Origin: Chrysopilus asiliformis
Taxonomy: Eukaryota; Arthropoda; Insecta; Diptera; Rhagionidae
DNA length: 64,000 nt
Reading direction: 5' to 3'
NCBI GenBank assembly: GCA_964034945.1
Contig: OZ035962.1
Coordinates: 35,801,943 to 35,865,942, forward strand
The notes under the pieces were generated by a model. It saw only the letters and a program-made list of their open reading frames with translations, did not search any database and was not told the DNA's origin. This document shows positions 55,343 to 64,000 of the stretch, piece after piece (the stretch's first letter is position 1; each line of letters opens with the position of its first letter). The position numbers were made by a program, and so were the translations under genes.

Positions 55343-58149
55343 AAAAGACAAAAAAAAATCAAAAATGTATTTATAAAAGTGAATTAATTTTTAAAAAATA
55401 TATTTTATATCTAGCTTTTATTTTTGAGGCAAAATCCTACGAAAAAATGTTTTTTCACACGTTTTTTTAATTAGTTTTTATATCTGGAGAATTTAACAAT
55501 TTAGATATGCAATGCCGAGAAACATATGGAAAAGTTTAAAAAACGTATCTGCATATATTTTAATCAACTCCATAATGAACACACATTCATATTGACCAAT
55601 ACAAAAAAAAAGTCATTTCATTTCTCACAAAATATTTAATATTCAGTAATTCATTCTATACTTACCATGAAATGTAAAACAAGCTCATTTCTTGTCACTC
55701 AGATATCAAAATAAAATGTGAAAACAAAATTACATTTTACACATTTTTCTTCCGTTTCATATTTGCTAACTTGGAGATTGTTTTTTTTTCCTTTTTCCAT
55801 TTCCCCCTATTCTAAATGAATTTTTCCTTACCTTTATATTACTTTTGCTACGATAACTACAGAAAACACACAAGATCCAATTTATATTCAAAAAAGAAAT
55901 AATATGAAATGAAACTGTAAAGCAAACACTCCCAAGGTATAAAAGGAAGAGTGTCATACCATGTTTTTTGTTCTTCATTTTTTCTTTAAAAAACACTAAA
56001 AAGCTACGAGGTTTTTTTTATTTATTTTTTCTCTTTGCAAGGAAACATAATTCATATAATCTACAGGAAACAAGCTGAATCTAAGCACTCTCACGTGTAC
56101 ATAAGGTAAAAGATGAAAAGGATGCGCCATATGAGTACATTTTAGTGTATGTTTTATGCTATTGTAGTACCTGATGCATTAAATTTCCATTGGAACTGAA
56201 AATCCTTGCACAGGATGAAAATGATGGATACTATCACCTTTGACTATATTTCGGTTTCAAAGATTTTCGTTCAACATACAGCATTTTCTGACAAGGCCGC
56301 AGCTGCAGTTCTGTAACGAGAAAGCGCAGCGCATCAATTTTAGGATCTCTCACCAGATTCTATAGGAACTGCACCTACCATCAATGAGCATACATATTGA
56401 AAAGAGGTGCGGCCATCGAATACTTGTATAAAAAGATCGGCGCGCTATACTAATGTTGTTTACACATGCCCTCAATCCAGTCAAGAATCAAAATTCCACT
56501 TCCATACTCTTTCGAGGGATTTTCTTCAGATGACAACAACGATACAAAACGGGCAAGGCACCCGAACAGTCCGCCGCCGGCGTCGCGACATCGAGATGCA
56601 AGAAACCAATTCTCCGCCTTTCGTAGATTTCTATTCGTCCTACGAATTTTCCGATTGCTGACGCAAATGGGACTCCTGCTGCTATGGCTTTTCTATTTAT
56701 TCTTTTTCCTTTTCCCGACGTGCGCTTTCTAGATATGAGTTTTTCATTTCTAATCGACTACCGCCCTCTCTTTCTCCCCGTTAATTTTAGCCATTCCCAA
56801 AATTGAAATTGTTTGAGTCATCGACATGAGAATCGACGAAAATAAAAAAGAGGAAAAAAAATAATGAAAAAGGCCACTAGAAAAATGGAGGAAAAATATA
56901 TCCCGCTGTGTATATAGTCAAGGAATTAAAGAAAATATAGATTTTCAACATCTAAACGCTGTGCTCCTCCTGTATTTCCTTCATGAAGGACGAAAACTAA
57001 ACACACATATAAAGTTCAACCAAATGCGTATTTTTATATAACAAAATGCACACAAATAGACCAAAGTAAAGTTCACTCAAATCGAGTCGGACTCCTCTCC
57101 ATCTCCTATAAATTTTCCGATTTTTCTCAAAGGGCAACCAAGGTCACCTGCGCTTCTGTATTGGCTCGGCTAGCTGGAAGTTTTCTCATTTTACTCTTAT
57201 TTTTTCTTTCTTTTTTTTTATTTTTATGCGCGGAAGGAGGGCAGTATTTTATGTATGAGAACCTATCGGCTGGCTGGGAAAATCTCAGAGAAGCATATGC
57301 GCATATCTCAAAATTTTTCCTTTGTTCACTGTCTGATAGTGGGTGCTACTGCTGCTGATGCCATCCTTGCCGACAGTTTTCATGTTTTCGCTAGTAGTGT
57401 TATTTTAGTAGACGGTATTTCGGTATTTCTATTATTTTGTTATTGTTTTTATTATGCGAGTATCATGCTCTCGCTATTCACCCTCAATGTTGTCGATAGA
57501 GCCCCTCTTTGATCGCTTTCATTCTAACAATGTTTTTGGGCGCATCCTTTTAACTCCAACGCAATAACAAATACAACACATTCGAAAGATGAAAATATCG
57601 CATCTGCAAAGAACTCATAGACCTCCTGTATAGTTAACTCGTATTTCCCTCACTCGTATTGGATAATAATTTTCAATAAACTTTTCTCCTTTTATTATTA
57701 TAGTCGCTTCTGGTATTGTTGTTTTAGCTGGATTTTCGTTTTCCCGACTTTTTTACATGGATGGCATTGATAATACTCCATATCAACCAATGTTATTTAT
57801 GGGTGGCGTAAAATCTTTCTCGATTTTTCAGCAGTTGTGGCGCAAGAGCCTTTTTTAGATTTTTCCAAAAATGGATTGGCAAAACATAACATAATCAGTT
57901 TTGAGGGCGGTATATTACTTGTTATTTATTTACCACACACAAATGTCATATTATAGTCAGATCTATCTTTTCAAAAAGTCTGTATTTCAAATGTTTGTAA
58001 TTTTTGCAAATAAAAAAAATGTATACTTCACCACATGCAAAATTTAAAAAGTTTCCAACGATTATGAAAAACATAAGAACAGCTAAATTGCCGGGGCCTA
58101 GTCGTCAAATACTGCATTTGAGGACAGACAACATTTTTATTTTAAAAAA
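55343..58149. other. Unique sequence, no gene recognised
   Basis: 2.8 kb. 56270-56680 and 57080-57520 are less AT-rich and hold overlapping ORFs (56407-56732, 57161-57512) in two frames each. They have no domain, no clear splice sites and no start context that I trust. Confidence 0.35.
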
Positions 58150-58383
58150 TAAATTGGCATGGAGGTAGGAGAAATTTTGACGTATTGAATTTTGATATAT
58201 GGAGGAGTTATGTAGAATCATATTCTCAAGACATTTGGCCTTAATAAATTTTTTGATACAACGCATCGTTTTCGAGAAAATTGCAAAAAAGTTTTTCGTT
58301 TGTATGCGGGACGAGAGAAAGAATAGCCCGATTTTGCCCATTCAAGAACTTACCTTCACTTTTTACGAAAAACTTATCTGCCT
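58150..58383 (-). mobile_element. Family C DINE-like element, left part
   Basis: It contains attgaattttgatatatgg, tatgtagaatcatattctc, cgttttcgagaaaattgc, cccgattttgcccattcaag and tttttacgaaaaacttatctg. It continues after the inserted MITE at 59626 (tctgtgtaaaatttcaag...). Confidence 0.6.
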
Positions 58384-59625
58384 ATAGTAGTAAAATTAAA
58401 CCGAGTCGTAATGGCTTAAAAGCTATGTACTTATGCTCATTTTGTGGCGTACAAAAGCCACTTTTAAGGGGGGAACTTTAAACTAAATAAGAAGTAAAAG
58501 TACAATACTGGTGTAATTTTACGACATTTTTTGTTTAAAATTACACCGAAAATGGTATTAGAATTTCTCGGCTTAAACGGTCTGCAAAAACAAAAATAAT
58601 ACAACAAAATTGTTATATTATTTTTGCGGATGTTTTCACATCCAAATTTCCCCCCAACAGGTCGGGCAAGTCTGCCCTGAAAACCCATCAGGAGCCTGTT
58701 TCTGGTATGGTAGCTGGCTCATCGTCATCAGAGCCTGCTTTAAGGGACAAACAGATGACGGCAGCAACTGCGACTGCGGCGTCGACTGCGACTTCAAAAA
58801 AATTAGAAACCATGAATTCATATGGGGCAGCCTACATGACGGCAGCAACTGCGACTGCGGCTTTGGCTTCAAAATAAATTTAGCAAAATCTCTAAATTCG
58901 ACGACGTCGTCGTGGGGGTACCACCGAAAATTTTAGAGAAAATTAGGACTGACAACACCGATATATAATAAGTGAACGTCAAAAGTGTTTTGTGCAATAT
59001 AATAACATTAATTAATAATAACATTATAATAATACAAAAACGCGCACACAATTAACATCAATTTTTGAAAATTATCGTACAGAACAACCATTTTTTATAT
59101 CTTGCAAACACGATTCAGAAATGTCAAAGTTGTTGTTGTTGGAACGCTGCCCGACGTCGAGTTTCATGCATGTGTTCCACTCGACTTTTCGACGCCCAAA
59201 AAGACGTCGCAGTCGACGCCGCAGTCGCAGTTGCTGCCGTCATCTGTTTGTCCCTTTACCAGCTACCACGCAGGCTTACAGGATTTTGGTGGAGTAAAAC
59301 TCGATTTGAGTATTTATACTCCGATGCCACAAACCTTGTGCGAATTATAAGGTTAAGGCATTGTGAAATAATGAAATTGTCCGTTCAATAATGCAAAAAT
59401 ACCCTGTGAGCGTGTTTTTACACCAAAATGAGAGTAAAAATATGAATATTGGTCGAAATTTTACGCAAGGTTTAAAACTACCCTATTTCTAGTGTAAGAT
59501 TAATGTTTTTTTGGGTGAGTTTACAACTTAAATGGTGTGCGAGCTAAATTCTGATTTTTTTTCGAAATTTTACGACTTTTTTGCAACCCTATTTTTCGGT
59601 TTAAATACAAATCCATTTTCTACAG
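58384..59625. mobile_element. MITE related to 49976-51802, copy 2
   Basis: It carries the same sequence as 50040-50480 and 51600-51800 but lacks the first ~60 bp. Its right end is ttttctacag as in copy 1. The segment equivalent to 50485-50600 is also missing. It is inserted in family C (atctg on the left, tctgtg on the right). The Harbinger-like MITE at 58743-59255 is inserted in it. Confidence 0.7.
58743..59255. mobile_element. PIF/Harbinger-like MITE, copy 2
   Basis: 513 bp. The inverted ends AGGGACAAACAGATGACGG are flanked by TTA at 58740-58742 and 59256-59258. The uninterrupted site is seen at 50390-50400 (gcctgctttaccagc), so the 3-bp duplication is confirmed by comparison. The interior is copy 1 (640-1148) in inverse orientation. 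Confidence 0.9.
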
Positions 59626-59770
59626 TCTGTGTAAAATTTCAAGTATCTGTCCGACGATTGGTTCCATCCGCTACAAACGGTATATTAAATCTAATATTAC
59701 TATATGATTCTCATATAAGATATAAATATAAAAATCCCGTTTCAGAAACATTTTTAAAATTAAAATTACG
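59626..59770 (-). mobile_element. Family C DINE-like element, right part
   Basis: It contains tctgtgtaaaatttcaagta, ccgacgattggttccatccg, acaaacggtatattaaatc and tatatgattctcatata. This is the continuation of 58150-58383. The microsatellite core is reduced to a single ctgtccg. Confidence 0.55.
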
Positions 59771-60422
59771 GTAAGAGTTTTTATATTCAATCCATGACAA
59801 CAGGTCATTTATTATTCTTTATATTTTTTTATTTTGGCAAATGGCCATTTTGTTCTGCTCTATTCTTTTTTTGTTCCTTAAACAGTTATTCAAAAAATCT
59901 GAACTGGACAACAAAATTCCATAGCAGACAACTTTGTGCAAAAAACCCCAAGAATCGCGAACTTCTCGCGAATAATTTTTTTTTAAGAAATCATCGAATT
60001 TACCGTGCACAAGACTATTTAGCCTAAATTTTGTTTTAAACTTAGAAAAGTTTTAAATTTAGATCGTAAAAGTTTTAAAAAGTCATTAAACTTTCAGAGT
60101 TTGAAAAAAAGTCTGGAAATTAGACCTCAGTTTTTACCGTGTAGTGTTGCATGTTTGTTTATGTTTGGTTGGCAACACCAATAAAAAAATGCTTAGAATA
60201 GGACTTTAAAAAAGATGAATTTCCAGTTTTTATGACAAATCCAAAAATTTACAGTCAATAATAATACAAAAGTGGAAAAGCTTCAAACACTCAATCATGT
60301 GGCTTTGGCCACTTTTGCTCTGAACGCCTCAAATAATAGCACCATTTCAATATTCAGAGGTAGTTGAGAGTGAAAGGATATTTGAATTAGAATTTTAATT
60401 CTATATATTTTAACTAGTCAAA
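59771..60422. other. Non-coding sequence, partly 5' flank of the Tc1 element
   Basis: 60240-60420 leads into the Tc1 pseudogene and may hold its 5' untranslated part. The inverted ends of that element were not found. A 77-codon ORF at 59794-60027 is not supported. Confidence 0.35.
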
Positions 60423-61181
60423 ATGGTCCGTGCAAAGCATTGTACCGAAGAACAACGTTTACTGATAAAAAAAATTAATTTCTAGCGGCAATACCTATAA
60501 ATTTAAAACTGGGTTGTAAATCGAGAAAATGTGCAAGGAAATACCAAAACTGGACTCTTTCTCAATGGCAAAATATTCTCTGGACAGATGATTCCAAAAT
60601 TGTTTTATTTGGAAGTCCCGGCTCTAGGATCTTTGTTCGGAGACCAAAAATGAAGAGCTCAAGCCTAAATATTAAGTACGTATAAAACATAGTGCTGTAA
60701 AAATTAATTAGTAAAAATTAATGTATGGGCCCGTTTTTCGCACTACGGTACAACAGATCCAATATTTTGAATCAAGGATAATATGAATTCCCAAGTTTAT
60801 GTCGACATATTGAAGGAAGTAATGTCGCTTTATGCCAAGTCGAATATGGCCCGCAAATGTATCTTGCAGCAGGATAATGACCCAAAACATACTAGTAACG
60901 CGGCTGAAAAGTTTTTTGAAACAAAAAAGGTTCGGGTTATCTTCAGATTTTAACCTTTCACGGGCCAACACAGTCTACAGATTTTAACCCTGTAGAAAAC
61001 CTTAGGGGAGATGTTTTAAAAGGGGTATTTGAGCAAAGCCCAAAAATAAAAGTGAGGTATGGCATGCTGTGCGGTGGACATGGGAAGCGATCCTCTTCAA
61101 ACATGTTAAAGATTGGTCAACTCTGTGGCACGACATTGCGCCGCTGTTCTTAAAAATTAAGGTTATAAAACGAAATATTGA
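60423..61181 (+). pseudogene. Tc1-like transposase, degraded
   Basis: The start MVRAKHCTEEQRLLIKK corresponds to the N-terminal HTH of Tc1 transposases (M-G-R-G-K-x-L-T-x-E-E-R). A large deletion follows. The catalytic core is still readable in pieces. QWQNILWTDDSK...GSPGSRIFVRRP carries the first D, LQQDNDPKHTS the second D, and PTQSTDFNPVENLRGDV the third acidic residue (E). The C-terminus GYKTKY plus stop (61161-61181) is canonical. Several frameshifts and stops separate these blocks, so it is non-functional. The normal family length is about 340 residues; here about two thirds remains. Confidence 0.9.
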
Positions 61182-61266
61182 TTTGTGCTTTTGTGTCTTT
61201 ATATATATATATATTTTTTTTTTTTTGAAAAAGTATGAATTTTTTAAAATATGTACCAGTATTTTC

Positions 61267-61968
61267 AACTTTTTCAAAGCTTTTATTTAGCTTGCCTTCG
61301 TATCTGTTTGTCTGACTGTCTGTTTGTCTGTCTGTCTATTTGTCTGTCTGTCAGAGTCAGATCTTGCACTCCAATTTTGACCACTTCCGCAAATCCGATT
61401 GTGTTGAAATTTTGCACACATACGTAAGTCCGATGAAAATACCACTTTGTCCTTGTAAGGATATGGAAAGGTCCTGTAAAGATAACTTGATTATCCTTTT
61501 CCCAAATTTTTCGAAAAAAAAAATTTAATCTTGTGGTTTTTGGGGTCGTTGAACCCGATTCTCGCATTAAGAAATCTGTAAGGATGACGAAAGGTCCTGT
61601 AAGGATAACGTGATTATGCTTTTACCCAAATTTTCTGGAAAAATTTCATCTGCGGGTTTCTGGGATCACTGAATCCGATTCTGGCATTAATAAATCTGTA
61701 AGGATAATGGAAGGTCCTGTAAGGATAACGTCATTATCCCTTTCCTTAAATTCTCCAGAAAAACGTCATCCGGGGGTTTCTGCGGTCGATGAATCCGATT
61801 ATGGAGTTAAAAAGACTTAAAAATAGCTCATAGGCAACAAGGATTTATATTGGGAAGACTAAAAGGTATAAACAAATGTGAGAATGGCAAACGTCATTTT
61901 GGATTTTTAGTCATACTAATAAAATACAAAATGACTAAAAAAAATTAAATAAAAAAAATTTAAAAAAA
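61267..61968 (+). mobile_element. Family D DINE-like element with 120-bp tandem units, copy 2
   Basis: It starts aaagcttttatttagcttgc and has a TGTCTGTCTGTCTATTTGTC core. Three units of 120-123 bp follow (gtcctgtaa at 61471, 61594, 61714). It ends with cattttggatttttagtc and atactaataaaatac. It directly follows the Tc1 pseudogene. Confidence 0.7.
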
Positions 61969-62091
61969 GTTTGCGGCGCTCATAAATAATTTTATTTTCT
62001 TGGTTTAATCTAAATTTTATTTTCTATATAAAATTTATTGCTCATCTTGTACCGGGTTTGTTCCAAAAAAAAGTATGGTCATTCTACCCAT

Positions 62092-62603
62092 AAAAACATA
62101 ACAAAAGCTATAATTGCCAATCTGGCAATTATTGAAAACCCGTATGGTGATTTAATGAACGGCGTATCAAAATTTCATTTGAATTCAAATTTTCCAATAA
62201 GATTTTTTTAAAACTTGTTCCAATCGGATTTTGATGCATGGGAGTTTTATGTAGAATCTTATTCTAAATAACTTTCATATCATATTCTAAATAAAAAACA
62301 TTTTCGTTCCTATTGGGGGTACCCCCCCTAATGGTCCATTTTTGCCCATTAACGAACTTAGCCTCGCATTTTACGAAAAACGGATCTGCGCAAAATTTCA
62401 AGTCTCTAGCTCAATCCATGCGTCCGCAATCCGCGCCACAGACGGACAGACGGACGGACGGACGGACGGACATGCGAAAATTAATTAATTTTATCATTCT
62501 AAACACACTGGTGTAATTCATTTTTGTGTGTGATGACGGGATCTTGGCGTTACAAATGGCAAGGCAAAGTTAATATACCCTTTGGTTTCACCATACGGGT
62601 ATA
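62092..62603 (-). mobile_element. Helentron/DINE-1-like element, family A copy 6
   Basis: It has both ends (3' hairpin at the left, TATACCC/GGGTATA palindrome at the right), the shortest microsatellite (62441-62472) and the G/C palindrome (62316-62330). The segment around ataactttcatatcatattc is rearranged by a small internal deletion. Confidence 0.87.
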
Positions 62604-63636
62604 AAAATATTTTCCTTGCCTGAAAAAATTCCTGCGGACACCCATAGTTACGATAAAAATAATTCCAGGACATATGCTTGAAATCATGTATAAATGTTAA
62701 ATTGCATTAAATATTCTTTCGAATAGTAAAAAATAAATATCCATTACAATAATTACTATGTGTTTTATTTTAATTTAAGCGCTCTTAAAAAATTCCTCTA
62801 TCAACAAAATATTCTAAGACTGTCAAAAATTAGCAGATTCTTAAGCTCACTAGGTTCATTTTTGCTTATTTCAAATGTTAATACATAAAAAAGTTGCGAA
62901 AATGTTGCCGTGTATTTTGTGTTGTTTACACAACTTTAGCATTTAATACAATTTTACGACGATAACAGCATAGCAAATGTGAATACCATTAATATAATTA
63001 AAGTAAGCTGTTTTTCTGAAAATGGAATCGTAAATTTTAAAAAAAATAAACAATAAGAAATGGGTTCAATATTTCTAAAAATTCTATCGTTTATACAATT
63101 GTTAAATATATCAATTAACTTTTTCAAATCTATTATGACAGTCATAATACGGATTCAAAAAAAAAATTTTTTATTTAACTGAAAGATAGACTCAATATTA
63201 ATAAAAGCAACTTAATAGAAAAATTGACGTTTTCGACAGTGTCGCCGAAAACTTGAAACAGATTTCGAGCAAACCAATGGTCAAAATCGCCCAGATTACT
63301 GACAATATGGTCCATCCGTCGATTGTCTTCCAGGAGCTTGAAACATAGTTGTGAGCTACGCATGGAGAACTAAAGTTATAAATAAAAATCAACTACAGCG
63401 AACATATAGTCAAAAGTGATGACTGCACACAACGACAACGATGGCGACAAAATCTTTCTCTTTTTGGCCCATTTGAGCTTTGATTATAACATATAAAGGC
63501 GGGGCAAATGTGTTGTTTTCTTTGCTTTTTAATGTATTTTTTGTTTATTTTTCTGGGATAAACCCATCCCCAATCTGTACATCACGATAAATATAAATAT
63601 ACGTATAGAATGTGCGAATTAAACATACATATTTAC
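62604..63636. other. Unique sequence; possible coding patch at 63175-63370
   Basis: 63175-63370 is less AT-rich and open in two minus-strand frames. One begins MRSSQLCFKLLEDNRRMDH. The other, with a hydrophobic stretch ILSVIWAILTIGLLEICF, could be a membrane segment. An acceptor-like ataactttag precedes it on the minus strand. I cannot identify a product. The rest holds nothing recognisable. Confidence 0.25.
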
Positions 63637-63844
63637 CTGTTGGAGCACATTGGGACTACTGTTACAACGATGAGCACTTTCCACCTGAAATCGAAGAGAT
63701 GTGAAGTGTAATTTGCTTCTGTTGGATGTTTCCTTGGATTCGTGGGAATTTTCCCAATTTTTCATTAGCCTTGGATTGTGAACTTTTAAGAACCATTCCA
63801 TTATTCTCCAGGGCATTAAATGGGTTTTCGCTAACCAATATACC
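63637..63844 (-). CDS. Possible internal exon of an unidentified host gene
   Basis: On the minus strand, a polypyrimidine-like tatttgtttcag acceptor precedes a 208-nt segment that is open in one frame throughout. It reads VYWLAKTHLMPWRIMEWFLK, then VHNPRLMKNWENSHES, and ends ...SSPNVLQQ at a good donor (ccaacag|gtaaat). A second acceptor (cttcgatttcag) would give a 48-nt micro-exon, 63637-63684. I recognise no domain. Good splice sites on both sides of an open frame are suggestive, but such combinations also occur by chance. Confidence 0.3.
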
Positions 63845-64000
63845 CTGAAACAAATATTTGATATGTTTTCAAGAGATGCATATTTTTATAATTTCTAGAA
63901 ATGTGTTTTGTAGGAATCTGTTTCCACGAAAATGAGTAATAGAAATCCCTCCCCAAATATTGACGAATGAAGAGTAAAAGCAAAATTTTAATCCATTTAT

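Noticed and set aside
1..64000. CRISPR arrays, operons, bacterial promoters or ribosome binding sites
   Set aside because: Tandem repeats here have no regular unique spacers, and gene structure and repeat content are those of an insect genome. Bacterial-type signals would be meaningless.

Overview
The window looks like a gene-poor, AT-rich, transposon-saturated stretch of an insect genome, most likely a fly (Diptera) with a large genome. No bacterial, organellar or viral gene organisation is visible. No open reading frame reads as an intact host gene; most long ORFs are chance ORFs in repeats. The strongest dipteran hint is a family of non-autonomous Helentron/DINE-1-like elements. Each has a palindromic 5' end (TATACCC...GGGTATA), a (GTCY)n microsatellite core and a 3' hairpin, the layout known for Drosophila DINE-1/INE-1. 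The species cannot be named from sequence alone.

Layout, left to right. 1-4.9 kb: a PIF/Harbinger-like MITE, a TTAA-flanked MITE and a decayed Penelope-like element (reverse transcriptase plus GIY-YIG endonuclease, minus strand) that is itself split by a second Harbinger-like MITE. 5.0-5.6 kb: Helentron copy 1. 8.4-9.8 kb: a non-LTR 3' tail and a pogo-like element with a transposase remnant. 13.0-14.6 kb: a hAT element inside a hAT element, each with its own 8-bp target duplication. 15.2-15.8 kb: Helentron copy 2. 16.1-18.5 kb: a 2.3-kb foldback element with 125-bp tandem units in both arms. 21.7-25.9 kb: Helentron copy 3, an inverted-repeat element with a hammerhead-like motif, and a second Helentron-like family (B). 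26.4-26.9 kb: a pogo/Tigger-like element keeping a C-terminal exon with a PCNA-binding (PIP-box) motif.

29.3-33.9 kb: a non-LTR tail, a TTAA MITE, and a 2.9-kb piggyBac-like shell filled with other repeats including Helentron copy 4. 34.7-38.3 kb: several MITEs and a mariner-type palindrome nested in a small hAT element. 39.9-47.3 kb: small MITEs, a Penelope-type 3' motif and a Tc1/mariner relic. 49.2-51.8 kb: a three-level nest in which a family-B Helentron sits inside a MITE that sits inside another family-B Helentron. 53.4-55.3 kb: an outward-facing pair of family-E ends and a rearranged Helentron copy (5). 58.1-59.8 kb: a second copy of the 50-kb MITE carrying a Harbinger-like MITE. The two copies act as each other's empty site. 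60.4-62.6 kb: a Tc1 transposase pseudogene, a family with 120-bp tandem repeats, and Helentron copy 6.

The only hint of host coding sequence is a possible spliced exon at the far right (63.64-63.84 kb, minus strand), with good splice sites but no recognised product. The other unique stretches look like intron or intergenic sequence.
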